This document shows, in pieces, positions 8,685 to 20,995 of a stretch of DNA of 64,000 nt (position 1 is the first letter of the stretch; every line of letters begins with the position of its first letter). The stretch is taken from the NCBI RefSeq assembly GCF_003602235.1, contig NZ_QZVS01000097.1:1-64000 (forward strand), given 5' to 3'. The notes below the pieces were generated by a model. That model did no database searches. It was given only the letters and a program-made list of their open reading frames with translations, and was not told the origin of the DNA. A program made the position numbers and the translations under genes. This stretch comes from Cryobacterium melibiosiphilum. GTDB lineage: Bacteria; Actinomycetota; Actinomycetes; Actinomycetales; Microbacteriaceae.

Positions 8685-9311
8685 ATGAAACTAGTACTGA
8701 CCGAGTTCGTCACCCTCGATGGCGTGTCGCAGGGACCGGGATCGCCCGAGGAAGACACCAGCGACGGATTCACCCAGGGCGGCTGGTTCGTGCCCCACAT
8801 GGACGACGTGCTGATCGGCCTGACCGCGAAGTGGCTGGGCCAGGCCGACGCCCTGCTGTTCGGACGGCGCACCTACGAGGCCTTCGCGCGGGACTGGCCC
8901 GAGATCACGGACCCGAACGATCCCTTCACCGTGCTGATGAACAGCCTGCCCAAGTACGTCGCCACGCACACCCTCACGGACGGTTCCTGGAAGCCGACCA
9001 CGGTACTGTCCGGCCACATCGAAGCCCAGGTCGCCGCGCTCAAGCAGCGCCCCGGTCGGGAACTTCAGATTCACGGCAGCTCCCGGCTGGCGCAATCCCT
9101 GCTCGCGGCGGGCCTCATCGACCAGGTCCGGCTCGTCGTCGCCCCGGTCGTCGTCGGGCAGGGACGCCGCCTCTTTCCCGTCGGTGGCGCGCCGGCGGGG
9201 CTGCGCCTGGTCAGCGCCGACACGACTCCCGGTGGGATGGTGATCCAGCTCTACGACTATGTCGGGCTGCCCGAGAGCGCCACCTACACGGGCGTCTCCG
9301 ACCTGCTCTGA
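8685..9311 (+). CDS. dihydrofolate reductase-fold (RibD C-terminal-like) protein
   Basis: This 208-aa protein of the RibD C-terminal/YyaP group starts with MKLVLTEFVTLDGVSQGPG, the usual family opening. AGGAGA lies four bases before the ATG at 8685. Further family features are LLFGRRTYEAF, the KYVATHTL segment, ELQIHGSSRLAQSLL and the C-terminal GQGRRLFPVGG. Members bind NADPH-like ligands in a DHFR fold but are rarely true folate enzymes, so the substrate is unknown. Confidence 0.85.
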   Translation: MKLVLTEFVTLDGVSQGPGSPEEDTSDGFTQGGWFVPHMDDVLIGLTAKWLGQADALLFGRRTYEAFARDWPEITDPNDPFTVLMNSLPKYVATHTLTDGSWKPTTVLSGHIEAQVAALKQRPGRELQIHGSSRLAQSLLAAGLIDQVRLVVAPVVVGQGRRLFPVGGAPAGLRLVSADTTPGGMVIQLYDYVGLPESATYTGVSDLL

Positions 9312-9312
9312 C

Positions 9313-9576
9313 CTACACAGTCCGGGCTTCGGCGCCTGCCCTGGTGAGCTGGCGAATTCCCTGAACCGTCAACATGACGACGAGAACAAGCAGGACCATG
9401 CTGGTGATGTATTCCCACCACTCCGTCGGCCAGCCCAGGAAGAACACGTTATAGGCGATCAATGCGATCGCTCCGGCGATTTTGAATATGCCGTCACGTT
9501 TCACGTGAATGCCTGACTCGGGCATGTCGTCGACACTCGAGTTTTCGACACTGGTCTGGTCTTCGGATGCATTCAT
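9313..9576 (-). CDS. small two-helix membrane protein
   Basis: I do not recognise a family. The 87-aa product has a polar, acidic N-terminus, two membrane helices (FKIAGAIALIAYNVFFLGW and ITSMVLLVLVVMLTVQGI) and a short basic tail. It converges with the reductase-fold gene, whose stop lies one base away. Confidence 0.55.
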   Translation of the reverse strand: MNASEDQTSVENSSVDDMPESGIHVKRDGIFKIAGAIALIAYNVFFLGWPTEWWEYITSMVLLVLVVMLTVQGIRQLTRAGAEARTV

Positions 9577-9611
9577 GTAGCAATACTATTGCGGCCCGGG
9601 CTGCGGAGCGG

Positions 9612-9704
9612 TCAGAGCAGTCCCAGGCGCGGGCTGAGCAGGCAGAACTCGTTGCCCTCGGGATCGCGGCACTCGAGTACGAGTTCGCTGATACGACACG
9701 CCAT
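9612..9704 (-). pseudogene. VOC (glyoxalase-like) gene collapsed by an internal deletion
   Basis: A 30-codon frame reads MACRISELVLECRDPEGN and continues EFCLLSPRLGLL. Its first half is the typical N-terminus of an actinobacterial VOC protein (MACRISELVLDCRDPE), and its second half is the typical C-terminus (DPEGNEFCLL). The middle, normally about 90 residues, is missing. Both ends share the codons for Asp-Pro-Glu, so a deletion between short direct repeats is the simplest explanation. The frame is intact across the junction, but a functional product is unlikely. Confidence 0.72.
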
Positions 9705-9743
9705 GGTCGCACCCGCTTTCCGTGACGACGGGATTCTGCGATT

Positions 9744-10277
9744 TTAGCTGAGTCGGCGCACATAGAAGCAGTCCGGGAAGCGAGTGGAGGCCGCTTCCCA
9801 CCCTTCGGCGGCCGACGGCAACGCGCGTGGCGACAGCACGGAGACCCGCAGCGCCTCCCAGCATCCCTCGCTGCGTTCGAGAACATGCTCGCCGTGCAGC
9901 GACCGCGCCAATTTCCAGCCCTGACGCCCGGCGGCATTGATCTGGTCGATTTCCTCGGCGCGCGACACGGGGCCCAGGATGCGCGTCGCTTCGGTCTCGG
10001 CAACCGGGGTGCTGCGACGGCTGTCGAAGCGTTGCTGGGCGGCCTGACGGGAAGTGCCCAAGGCACTGCCGATCTTTGCCCAGCTCAGTCCCGACTCCTG
10101 GGCGGCGGCGACGGCCTGCGATTGCAGATCGCCCGCAACCCGCGCCAGGTCGCCGAAAACGGTAACGGAGTGCAACAGTACCTCGGGCGATGGGGTCGCC
10201 TCCGCGGTCGTCACCCCCCTCTCGGCCGCCAGCTGCGACAACTGCACCGACAGCAGAACATCCGCTTGCCCGATCAT
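9744..10277 (-). CDS. HTH protein with C-terminal unknown domain
   Basis: The 177-aa product starts at the ATG at 10277, which overlaps the stop of the upstream membrane-protein gene by four bases (ATGA). Residues about 55-85 (AAQESGLSWAKIGSALGTSRQAAQQRF) form an HTH of a type common in actinobacteria. The C-terminal 70 residues are conserved-looking (INAAGRQGWKLA; CWEALRVSVLSP; FYVRRLS) but I cannot name them. The overlap with a tiny membrane protein suggests a coupled pair, possibly a membrane-signal regulator. Confidence 0.6.
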   Translation of the reverse strand: MIGQADVLLSVQLSQLAAERGVTTAEATPSPEVLLHSVTVFGDLARVAGDLQSQAVAAAQESGLSWAKIGSALGTSRQAAQQRFDSRRSTPVAETEATRILGPVSRAEEIDQINAAGRQGWKLARSLHGEHVLERSEGCWEALRVSVLSPRALPSAAEGWEAASTRFPDCFYVRRLS

Positions 10278-10516
10278 CGTTCGTCGTCGTCCGCCGGGCG
10301 CCACGAGCCCCCGCGCGAGGCGGCCGTGAACTTCTGGATCGCGAACACGATGAGACCAATCAGGCCGACAACCAGTGCGATCGAACCGGCAACGCCCGCG
10401 ATCACGCTGGCCAGCCCCCAGCCGATGAACAACGCGTAGACCAGAAGGCAGATGCCACCGGCGACAAGGATGAGAAGCACACGGCGGACGGTACGAATTT
10501 TTGTGACTGTATTCAT
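10274..10516 (-). CDS. small membrane protein coupled to an HTH gene
   Basis: This 80-aa protein has two hydrophobic helices (VLLILVAGGICLLVYALFIGW and a Gly/Ala/Val-rich second helix) and a basic/acidic cytoplasmic tail. Its stop overlaps the start of the HTH gene. Two 17-bp palindromes lie directly upstream of its start (10519-10563), where its promoter should be. Family not recognised. Confidence 0.6.
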   Translation of the reverse strand: MNTVTKIRTVRRVLLILVAGGICLLVYALFIGWGLASVIAGVAGSIALVVGLIGLIVFAIQKFTAASRGGSWRPADDDER

Positions 10517-10518
10517 GT

Positions 10519-10563
10519 GTCAAGGCTACATTGACATTTGGAAACCGTCAAGGCAACCTTGAC
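10519..10563. promoter_or_regulatory. paired 17-bp palindromic operators
   Basis: GTCAAGGCTACATTGAC (10519-10535) and GTCAAGGCAACCTTGAC (10547-10563) are two copies of one dyad, identical at 14 of 17 positions, with centres 28 bp apart. The second is a perfect 7-bp inverted repeat around CAA. They sit just before the small membrane/HTH gene pair, so the HTH protein is the first candidate ligand. Confidence 0.6.
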
Positions 10564-10647
10564 GCTCATGCCCGCTGTAGGGTCTACGGCGCCATTCCGA
10601 AAGTCTCGGAATTACCGCAGGGGCGCGGCATCCTCTACCGTGGAAGC

Positions 10648-10842
10648 ATGGCCACGCCCCCGATCGACAAGTCCAACCGCATCATCTTTCGCTTCGCGAT
10701 CTTCTACAGCGCTTTCCTGCTCGGCCTCGGTATCTGGGTGAGCGTGGTCCTCGGGGACTGGCTGCCCCTGCTGATCGCGGTCGGCCTCATCGTCGTTCCC
10801 ATGGGCGGCCTGACCGCCTACAACCGCCGCCCGACCCGCTGA
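10648..10842 (+). CDS. small two-helix membrane protein
   Basis: This 64-aa product has a short polar start (MATPPIDKSNR), two membrane helices (FAIFYSAFLLGLGIWVSVVL and LPLLIAVGLIVVPMGG) and a basic end. Family not recognised. It converges on treZ, with 49 bp between the stop codons and no clear terminator. Confidence 0.55.
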   Translation: MATPPIDKSNRIIFRFAIFYSAFLLGLGIWVSVVLGDWLPLLIAVGLIVVPMGGLTAYNRRPTR

Positions 10843-10891
10843 ATTCGGGGGCGTGGGCAACCGAGCTGACGCCTCGGCGGGCCCGCGGGGG

Positions 10892-12673
10892 CTACTTCGG
10901 GTCGACGAGCGGGGCGGCGAGCACCGCGAAGGCGTGCGGCGCGAGCACGATCGATCCGGGCTGACGACGGATGATCGCGGCCGGCACGGTCGCGAACGCC
11001 AGCAGCACCGCACCGTCCCCGGCCGGCAGCGCCTTCGGGGTCGCCGAGAAGTTGACCAGCACCTCGGTGTCGCCGCGCTTGAGGCACAGCCAGCGGGCAT
11101 CCGCATCGAACTCCACGTCGATGTCGTCGAAGTAGGGGCTCGTGAGGTCGGGGTGGTCGCGGCGTAGGCGGGCCAGGTCGCGATACAACATCAGCAGTCG
11201 TTCGTGCTCGGGCTGGCCGAGCTCGGTCCAGTCGAGCTTCGACCTCGTGAACGTCTCGGGGTCCTGCGGGTCGGGCACCACGGCCGGGTCCCAGCCCATC
11301 TCGGCGAATTCCCTCATGCGGCCCTCGGCGGTGGCCTGTCCGAGCTCGGGCTCGGGATGCGAGGTGAAGAACTGCCAGGGCGTGGTCGCTCCCCACTCCT
11401 CCCCCATGAACAGCATCGGCGTGTAGGGGCCGAGCAGGGTAAGGGCGGCGGCGATGCCGAGCTGGCCGGCATCCAGCTGCGCCGTGAGCCGGTCGCCGAT
11501 CGCCCTGTTGCCAATCTGGTCATGGTTCTGTGAGGCGACGACGAGCCGCCAGGTAGGCACGGTATCGCTGTCGAGCGGGCGGCCGTGGCTGCGACGCCGA
11601 AAGCTGGAATAGCTGCCGTCGTGGAAGAAGCCCTGGTCGAGCACCTTCACGAGCGCGCTGAGCGGTTCGAAGTCGGCGTAGTAGCCGCTCACTTCCCCGG
11701 TCAGGGCGACGTGTACGGCGTGGTGGAAGTCGTCGCTCCACTGGGCGGCGAGCCCGTAGCCGTTGGCATCGCGCGGGGTGATCAGGCGCGGGTCGTTCAG
11801 GTCGGACTCGGCGATCAGGGTCAGCGGCCGGGCGAGAGACTCACTCAGAACATCGACCTCGGCGGCGAGTTCTTCGAGCAGGTGCAGCGCGCGGCTGTCG
11901 CGCAGGGCGTGAACGGCATCGAGGCGCAGACCGTCGACGTGGTAGTCGCCGAGCCACATCAGCGCGTTGTCGATGATGTACCGGCGCACCGGGTCGGAGT
12001 CGGGACCGTCGAGGTTGAGGGAGGAGCCCCAGGTATTTCCGGCCTGTTCGCTGAGGTACGGCCCGTACTGCGGCAGGTAGTTGCCGCTCGGCCCGAGGTG
12101 GTTGTAGACGACGTCCTGGATGACGCCGAGCCCGGCCTGGTGGCAGGCGTCGACGAAGCGCTGGTAGGCGGCGGGGCCGCCGTAGCCCTCGTGCACGGCG
12201 TACCAGAGCACCCCGTCGTAGCCCCAGTTGTGCGTGCCGTTGAACGCGTTCACCGGCAGCAGTTCGACGAAGTCGACGCCGATGGACTTGAGGTGCTCGA
12301 GGCGGCCGGTGGCGGCGTCGAGGGTGCCTTCGGGCGTGAAGGTGCCGAGGTGCAGCTCGTAAATGATGCCGCCGGCGAGCGGGCGGCCCTCCCAGGCTCC
12401 GTCGCCCCAGGCATACTCGGCCGGGTTGAAGGTGCGGCTGAACTCGTGCACGCCCTGCGGCTGCCAGCGCGACCGCGGGTCAGGGAACGGGCCGTTGCCA
12501 TCGATCCGAAAGCCGTAGTCGATCGCGGCGCCCGGTTCGGCGCCGTGATCGGTGCTGTCGACGGATGCCTCCCACCAGCCATCCGCTCGCCGCACCATCG
12601 CCTGCGACCCACCCACGAGCACCAGTTCGACGGTCGACGCGGTGGGCGCCCAGATTTCAGGGGCTCGGCTCAT
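10892..12673 (-). CDS. treZ: malto-oligosyltrehalose trehalohydrolase
   Basis: TreZ releases trehalose from maltooligosyl-trehalose made by TreY. The 593-aa protein has an N-terminal CBM48-like segment and a GH13 barrel with [25 protein letters not shown] (catalytic Asp), [13 protein letters not shown] (acid Glu) and SQNHDQIGN (third carboxylate). The HNWGYDG segment is typical of TreZ. The start codon overlaps the treY stop by one base (TGATG). It is the last gene of the treX-treY-treZ operon. Confidence 0.94.
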   Translation of the reverse strand: MSRAPEIWAPTASTVELVLVGGSQAMVRRADGWWEASVDSTDHGAEPGAAIDYGFRIDGNGPFPDPRSRWQPQGVHEFSRTFNPAEYAWGDGAWEGRPLAGGIIYELHLGTFTPEGTLDAATGRLEHLKSIGVDFVELLPVNAFNGTHNWGYDGVLWYAVHEGYGGPAAYQRFVDACHQAGLGVIQDVVYNHLGPSGNYLPQYGPYLSEQAGNTWGSSLNLDGPDSDPVRRYIIDNALMWLGDYHVDGLRLDAVHALRDSRALHLLEELAAEVDVLSESLARPLTLIAESDLNDPRLITPRDANGYGLAAQWSDDFHHAVHVALTGEVSGYYADFEPLSALVKVLDQGFFHDGSYSSFRRRSHGRPLDSDTVPTWRLVVASQNHDQIGNRAIGDRLTAQLDAGQLGIAAALTLLGPYTPMLFMGEEWGATTPWQFFTSHPEPELGQATAEGRMREFAEMGWDPAVVPDPQDPETFTRSKLDWTELGQPEHERLLMLYRDLARLRRDHPDLTSPYFDDIDVEFDADARWLCLKRGDTEVLVNFSATPKALPAGDGAVLLAFATVPAAIIRRQPGSIVLAPHAFAVLAAPLVDPK

Positions 12674-15077
12674 CAGGACTCACTCTCATTGGGCAGCACG
12701 GTTTCGTCGGCGGGCAGGTCGTTCGGAATCAGAAGCGCCACCGGGTACCGCTCGAGCAGGTCGGCGACCGAGGTCGCTCCCCCGGTCACGTGCGAGCCGG
12801 TCAGCACATCGAGGTACTCGCGGCCGGCCAGCAGCAGGGTCGTGTCGCCCCAGCCGCCGGCGGCCGCGAGCCCGAGCGGCAGCCGGGTCGCGACGGTGAT
12901 CGCGGCGCCGCGTTCGAAGGCGATCACGTGGGCGGCGGCCGCGCCGAACGCGGCGACCGGGGCGTAGCGAGTGAAACGTTCGGGTTCGTCCCGGCGCAGG
13001 CGCAGTGCTTCAGAGGTGACCAGCAGCTTGGCGGCACCGGTCGGATCGATCGGGGGGAGCCATCCGTCGTCGATGTTGTCGAGCAGGGCGCGGCGTGCGG
13101 CGTAGTCGACCGGGCGACGGTTGTCGGGGTCGACCAGGGAGGTCTCCCAGAGTTCGCTGCCCTGGTAGACGTCGGGCACGCCCGGGGCGGTGAGCTGCAG
13201 CAGCTTGGCCGAGAGCGAGTTCGACCAGCCGGCCTGCTTCACCCGGTCGACGAAGGCCTCGACGTGCGCGCCGGTGACGCCGTCGTCGAGGCCGGCCACG
13301 AGATCCCGCAGTGCCTGCTCGAAGGGCTCGTTGGTGTCGGTCCAGTGCGTGGAGGTGCCGGCCTCGCGGGCGGCTTTGAGGGCGTAATCGCGCAGCCGTT
13401 CGGGGCTGGCCGGCCAGGATCCCACGATCGCCTGCCAGAGCAGGTTTTCGAAGGGGCCATCACCGAGCGGCGCTGCGGCGCGCAGCCGGCCCAGGGTCGC
13501 CTGCCACTCCTCAGGAATCTCGGCGAGCACCGAGATGCGGGCGCGCACGTCTTCGCCGCGCTTGGTGTCGTGGGTCGACAGGGTCGTCATCGAGGCGGGC
13601 AGCGCGGCCTGGCGCAGCTGTTGCCGGCGGTGGAACTCGGCCACGTCGACGGCGAACTCGTCCGGGTCCGCGCCGACCTCGTTGAGCGAGGTCAGCCGAC
13701 TGAACCGGTAGTAGGCGTTGTCTTCGACGCCCTTGGCCATGACCATGCCCGAGGTCTGCTGAAAGCGCACGGCGGCCGGATGCCCCGGGTCGCTCAGCAC
13801 GGGCAGCAGCCGGTCGATCTGCTCCGACAGGTCGGGGCGGTGGGTGCGGGCGCGCGTCGCGGCGAGCTCAAGTTGCTCGGCGCCGAGCGGCAGGTACGAC
13901 CGGTAGACCGGAAAACAGGCGAGCAGTTCGGCGATCGCGTCGGCGTCGAGCTCGTCGGCGGCCGGGTCGGCGTCGGCATCGGACTCGGCCACGAGACGGG
14001 CCAGTCGCAGCACCTCGGAACGCAGGATGCCGTCGGTGATCGCACGTTTGCGCTCGTGCACCATCACCGTCCAGGACACCGGCGTCGGCGTCGCCGCGGC
14101 CGGATCGTGCAGGCGGGCCTCGAGGGAATCGAGCGGGCCCTGGCCGGCCGGGTCGACGAGCACCCGGTCGACGTCACCGAGGGCGTCGTAGCCGCTCGTG
14201 CCGGCCGTCGACCAGTGCGTGGGCAGTTGCTCCCGACCGTCAAGGATCTTCTCGACCAGGACCCACGGCTCGACGAGATCTCCGTCCGGGTCGACGGTGC
14301 TCGCCGCGTCGCGCAGCAGGTCGAGGTACCCGCCGGGATCGGCGAGGCCATCGGGGTGGTCGACGCGCAGCCCCTGGGCGAGCCCGTCCTGCATCCAGCG
14401 CACGATCTCGGCGTGCGATTCGGCGAAGACCCACGGCACCTCCACCCGAATCCCGGCGAGGCCGTTGACGCCGAAGAATCGGCGGTAATTCAGATCGGTG
14501 TCGGCGAGGCGCCAGCCCATCAGCCGGTAGTGCTGCCGGTCGTGCACGACGCGAGCGGATGCCCCGTCATCGGCGCTGCCCGGCGCCAGCGGATACGCGT
14601 TGTCGTAGTAGCGCAGCTCGTCGCCAACGACCTCGAGCCGGTCGAGCTCGGTGGCGCCGTCCGAATCGTCGCCGAGCACGGGAATCAGGACCTTGCCGTC
14701 GCCGGCAGCCCAGTCCACGTCGAAGGCCTCGGCGTAGCGGGACCCCTCACCGTGGGCCAACAGGTCCCACCACCACGCGTTCGCCCGCGGAGTGGCGACG
14801 CCCATATGGTTGGGCACGATGTCGATCAGGATTCCGCGGCCGGCCGCCGTCGCCGCCTCCGCGAGCCGCACCAAGGCGTCCGGTCCGCCGCGGGCCGGGT
14901 CGACGCTGCCGTGGTCGACGACGTCGTAGCCGTGCTGCGACCCCGGTTCGGCCATGAGCAGCGGGGACAGGTAGATCCAGTCCGCGCCGAGGTCGGTGAC
15001 GTAGTCGAGCACCCCGGCCGCGGCATCCAGATCGAAGTCCGCGGTGATCTGCAGTCGATAGGTCGAGGCCGGTATCC

Positions 15078-15081
<4 letters not shown>
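12673..15081 (-). CDS. treY: malto-oligosyltrehalose synthase
   Basis: TreY is an intramolecular transglucosylase that turns the reducing end of a maltodextrin into a trehalosyl unit. The 802-aa protein begins [11 protein letters not shown], the standard TreY start, and has the GH13 signatures [22 protein letters not shown] and [12 protein letters not shown], and the late segment [10 protein letters not shown]. The ATG overlaps the treX stop by four bases (ATGA), which indicates translational coupling in an operon. Confidence 0.94.
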
Positions 15082-17441
<2,360 letters not shown>

Positions 17442-17666
17442 GAGACTCCTCGGGGGAAGCGGACATCAGAGAGATCGGGACGCAGGTGCCCGCGACCACT
17501 GGCCGCCGCACCCACTGGTTCACGCTACCTTGTCCCCGGCCACATCCGGGTGCCGGTCAGGCGAGCATGTCGCGCACCCAGTGCACCCTCAGGCTTCGGT
17601 CTGACCCCGGTATCGGCCACAATGGAACGACGCGCGTACGACGCGGCACGACCGGCGGGAGCCCCG

Positions 17667-18044
17667 ATGACTGAAACCGACCTGATCACCCTCTGGATCA
17701 AGGCCCGCTGGCACGTCATCGTGTCGCAGATCGCCCCGACGTTCCTGCTCACGGCCCTGGTCGGTTTTCTGGCCCTCGGGCTGGATTCCGCCGACCTCGG
17801 CGTGAAAATCGGCGCCGCCGGCATCCTGCTCGCCTCGGGCGTGCTCGGTGCGATCGTGCAGATTTCCGCCGCCAACGAGGCACTCGCCGTCATCGACGAC
17901 CTGCGCATGATCGGCGCGCCCAGCGCGATCAGCCGCCGCATCGTGGCATCCGCTCCCTGGATCAATGTCGTGCGGGTCGGCACCCCGGCGGTCTTCGTCG
18001 TGGTCTACCTGGCGCTGCTCAGCGCGACCTTCCTGCCCGGCTAA
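17667..18044 (+). CDS. three-helix membrane protein, unknown function
   Basis: The ATG at 17667 (MTETDLITLW) has GGGAG upstream at good distance and is preferred over the in-frame ATG at 17622. The 125-aa product has three membrane helices (around residues 20-40, 45-70 and 95-120) with a short helical loop between the second and third (ANEALAVIDDLRMIG). No family recognised. Confidence 0.6.
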   Translation: MTETDLITLWIKARWHVIVSQIAPTFLLTALVGFLALGLDSADLGVKIGAAGILLASGVLGAIVQISAANEALAVIDDLRMIGAPSAISRRIVASAPWINVVRVGTPAVFVVVYLALLSATFLPG

Positions 18045-18097
18045 CGCAGCCCGGCTAACGCAGCCCGGCTATCGAGCGGCACAGCCCTGCGCGGCTA

Positions 18098-18517
18098 TCA
18101 CAGCTCGTCGAGCTCGCCCACGTAGAACCAGTGCCGGTTCTCCTTCACGAAACGGCTGGCCTCGTGCTGCTCATGCCGACGGCCATGCAGGCGAAAGTGC
18201 GCGGTGAACTCGACCACGCCCATCGTGTCGAGCAGCCCGCCCCGCACGGTGCGGTGCACGTCGAGGCGCACCCACTGCAGCTCACGATCCAGGTCGAGGG
18301 TCGCCGGCCGGGTCGACGGATGCCACGTGCTCAGCAGGTAGTGCGGCTCCCCCCTCGCGAACGCCGAGTACCGGGCCCGCATCAGGGTCTCAGCGGTCGG
18401 GGCTCGGAGCTCGCCGGCGTGCAGCCGACCGCAGCAGCCGCCATACGTTTCGCCACTCAGGCAGGGGCACCGCACCGGCCGTGCGGCCGCAGATTCAAGA
18501 ACACTCACAGCATCCAT
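18098..18517 (-). CDS. YchJ/UPF0225-like SEC-C motif protein
   Basis: This 139-aa protein begins with a Cys-rich zinc motif (CPCLSGETYGGCCGRLHAGE) and continues with the family pattern PTAETLMRARYSAFARG, HYLLSTWHPSTRP, GVVEFTAHFR and HEASRFVKENRHWFYVG. These match the UPF0225/YchJ family. The function is unknown; the SEC-C-type motif implies zinc binding. The ATG at 18517 is chosen over one 18 codons earlier because it starts at the conserved region. Confidence 0.85.
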   Translation of the reverse strand: MDAVSVLESAAARPVRCPCLSGETYGGCCGRLHAGELRAPTAETLMRARYSAFARGEPHYLLSTWHPSTRPATLDLDRELQWVRLDVHRTVRGGLLDTMGVVEFTAHFRLHGRRHEQHEASRFVKENRHWFYVGELDEL

Positions 18518-18659
18518 TATCGGTCGCCGACGCGCCGAAAACACGATTGCCGTCAAGCTCGAGCAGAACACGGTCGGTTTCCGGCGCGTCGCGGCCGTCC
18601 ACTAACCTCAGGGAATCGGACGACGCCGTTCCGGGGCCGCCCAACAATCGAGGCACACC

Positions 18660-20099
18660 ATGACTGACCACTCCACGGATGCTTCCGGGCCGCACGCCCG
18701 TTCCGCGCCTCGGCCCGCCGGCTCGCCCCCGCCCGAGCACCACGCTTTCGTGGATCCCGAGATTCTCGATCCGGAGATCGACGAGGTGCCGGCGGCGGAC
18801 CCGACCCTGATCGCCAGCGCGCGCGGCCTGTTCGTGCTCGGACTGCTGCTCGTGCTGATCGGCCTCAACCTGCGCACCCTGTTCTCGAGCTTCGCCGCGG
18901 TGCTCACCGAGATTCGCGCCGATACGGGCATGTCGGTACTCGTTGTGACGCTGCTGACCTCGGTGCCGGTGCTGTTGCTCGGCCTGTTCGCGCCCGTCGC
19001 TCCGCTGCTGGCTCGCCGGTTCGGTGCCGAGCGTGTGATTCTGGGTGCGATGGTGTTGCTGACGCTGGGACTGGCGACCCGAGGTCTGGGCCTGCTGCCG
19101 GCGATGCTGATCGGCACGGCGGTGAGCGGCGCGTCGATCGCGATCGTCAACGTGTTGCTGCCGGGACTCGTCAAGCGCAACTTCCACCACCGGCTCGGAC
19201 TCATGAGCGGCCTCTACACGATGTCGATCTGTGCCTCGGCGGCGCTCGGGGCCGGGCTGACGCATCCGCTGTTCGATGCGACCGGATCGTGGCAGTTCGC
19301 GCTGCTGGCCTGGACGATTCCGGCCGGCGCGATGGTGCTGCTGTGGACTCCGATCGCGGTGCGGCAGAAGCACGTGCGGCGCGCGACCGTCGCCGATGGG
19401 CCGAGCGTCTGGAAATCCTCGACGGCCTGGCAGATCACCATCTTCATGGTGCTGCAGGCCATGATGTCGTTCAGCGTCTTCGCCTGGCTCGCACCGATTC
19501 TGCGCGAGCGCGGCATCGACGGCGGAACGGCCGGGCTGATCGTGTCGGTGTCGATCGTGCTGCAGATGGCCGGGTCGCTCGCCGCTCCCGCCCTGGCCGT
19601 GCGAATGCCGGACCAGCGGGTCATCAACCTCGTGCTTGCGCTCATGGCCAGCGGCGGGTTCGCCTTGAGCATTTTCGGGCCGCTCAGCATTGAGGTGGGC
19701 GGCGCTGGGTCGGGCAGCGCTGGGTCGGTGCAGCTGATCTGGGTGTGGACCGGGCTGCTCGGCCTCGGGCAGGGCGGCCTGACCGCGGTCGCTTTGACGA
19801 TGATCATCCTGCGCACGCGCGACGCGCACGCTGCCGCTCACCTGTCGGGCATGATGCAGGGCGTGGGCTACGGCCTGGGGTCGTCGGGCACGCTGCTCGT
19901 CGGGCAGCTGCACGCGGTGACGGGCACCTTCACCGCGGCCGGCGTGATGTTCCTGGTGATCGGGGTGCTCGCGGCGTTCTTCGGCTACCGGGCCGGCCGC
20001 GACCGCTTCGTCGGCGAGGAGCACACGGTCGAGGAGCACACTGTCGAGGAGAACACCGTCGAGGAGCACCCGGTGCGAAAAGCGAAGCGCGCGCCCTAA
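18660..20099 (+). CDS. MFS transporter, cyanate/nitroimidazole-permease type
   Basis: This 479-aa protein has twelve predicted membrane helices and the CynX/NimT-type opening after a 55-residue polar N-terminus (LIGLNLRTLFSSFAAVLTEIRADTG). Other family segments are RNFHHRLGLMSGLYTMSI and GLGQGGLTAVALTMIILR. Substrate is not predictable from sequence. The C-terminus carries four 5-residue repeats (EEHTV-type) encoded by 15-bp tandem repeats. The start ATG has GAGG seven bases upstream. It overlaps the converging ACT-domain gene by four bases. Confidence 0.85.
   Translation: MTDHSTDASGPHARSAPRPAGSPPPEHHAFVDPEILDPEIDEVPAADPTLIASARGLFVLGLLLVLIGLNLRTLFSSFAAVLTEIRADTGMSVLVVTLLTSVPVLLLGLFAPVAPLLARRFGAERVILGAMVLLTLGLATRGLGLLPAMLIGTAVSGASIAIVNVLLPGLVKRNFHHRLGLMSGLYTMSICASAALGAGLTHPLFDATGSWQFALLAWTIPAGAMVLLWTPIAVRQKHVRRATVADGPSVWKSSTAWQITIFMVLQAMMSFSVFAWLAPILRERGIDGGTAGLIVSVSIVLQMAGSLAAPALAVRMPDQRVINLVLALMASGGFALSIFGPLSIEVGGAGSGSAGSVQLIWVWTGLLGLGQGGLTAVALTMIILRTRDAHAAAHLSGMMQGVGYGLGSSGTLLVGQLHAVTGTFTAAGVMFLVIGVLAAFFGYRAGRDRFVGEEHTVEEHTVEENTVEEHPVRKAKRAP
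20016..20075. repeat. 4 x 15-bp tandem repeat in the MFS gene tail
   Basis: Four consecutive 15-bp units (first GAGGAGCACACGGTC) at 20016, 20031, 20046 and 20061 encode acidic EEHTV/EENTV/EEHPV units in the cytoplasmic tail. Unit length keeps the frame, so copy number could vary without inactivating the gene. Confidence 0.85.
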
Positions 20100-20995
20100 C
20101 CCGGTCGATTCGTCCGCTGTTCGGCGACTCTGGTCAATTCATCCGCTTTTCGTCGCGGTGCCGGCCGGCGCGCCTGCCCGAGTGTGACGACCTCGGCCAG
20201 TTCAGCGAGGCGGTGTGCCCGGCCGGCCTCGGCCGGCGTGAACGGGTCGCCGGGCCGCAGAAAGTAGAGCGGGCCGTGCCAGCTGGTCGGAATCTTGATC
20301 AACGTGCCGTCCTGGCGGATGCCCGGGGTCAGCATCCGCTCGGCGGCCTCGTCGAGGTGTTCGGCCGAGAGCAGTTCCGCGACCGTGGCGGCCAGATCGT
20401 CGGGATCATGGGCGATCCGGGTGGCCAGCGACAGGGCACGACTCTGGCCATCGGTGAGGGCCACCGCCGAGGTCGGCCAGACCCGGGTGTCCCGGCCGCC
20501 CCACGCCTCGACCTCGGCGACGAGCTCATCGTCGGTGAGGGTTCCCGGCGCGCTCAGGATGAACTCGTCGAGAACTCCGCCGCTGACCCGGTGCACGTGG
20601 ATGCTCAGAATGTTCGCGTCGAGCCGGGTGAAGCCGTGCGTGATGCGCTCCAGGGTGCCGGTGCCGTCGGGCAGCACGGTGCGCACCCGCCAGAGGGCAG
20701 CGGATGCGTGCACCCGTCGGCGGCTGCGCAGCGCCGGTGCGTGCAGCCAGCGTCGCAGCAGGCGCCGCGCGGAGGGCTCAGCGACCCAGATCACGACCGC
20801 CGTCGCCGTCACGGCCAGGGTGAGCACCTTGGCCAGGTACGGCATGCTCGTGCCCACGACGAGGGCGTGCACGAGAATCTCGATCGGCAGCACCGTGAGC
20901 ACATTCGCCACGGTCAGCCGGGTCTTGGAGACCTCGGGCAGTTGGCCGCACTCGTGGCAGTGCAGGTCGGCCGTGCCCGGGCGTGCCCGATCCAC
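20096..20995 (-). CDS. ACT-domain-like membrane protein
   Basis: The 299-aa product starts with a Cys/His-containing N-terminus (LHCHECGQLPE) and two membrane helices (about residues 30-75). An ACT-like region follows (LWRVRTVLPDGTGTLERITHGFTRLDANILSIHV; FILSAPGTLTDDELVAEVEAWGG). The rest is helical, with a basic C-terminus. A ligand-sensing role is plausible by domain, but no partner enzyme is encoded alongside. The family is known in actinobacteria only as a conserved hypothetical. Confidence 0.65.
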   Translation of the reverse strand: MDRARPGTADLHCHECGQLPEVSKTRLTVANVLTVLPIEILVHALVVGTSMPYLAKVLTLAVTATAVVIWVAEPSARRLLRRWLHAPALRSRRRVHASAALWRVRTVLPDGTGTLERITHGFTRLDANILSIHVHRVSGGVLDEFILSAPGTLTDDELVAEVEAWGGRDTRVWPTSAVALTDGQSRALSLATRIAHDPDDLAATVAELLSAEHLDEAAERMLTPGIRQDGTLIKIPTSWHGPLYFLRPGDPFTPAEAGRAHRLAELAEVVTLGQARRPAPRRKADELTRVAEQRTNRPG

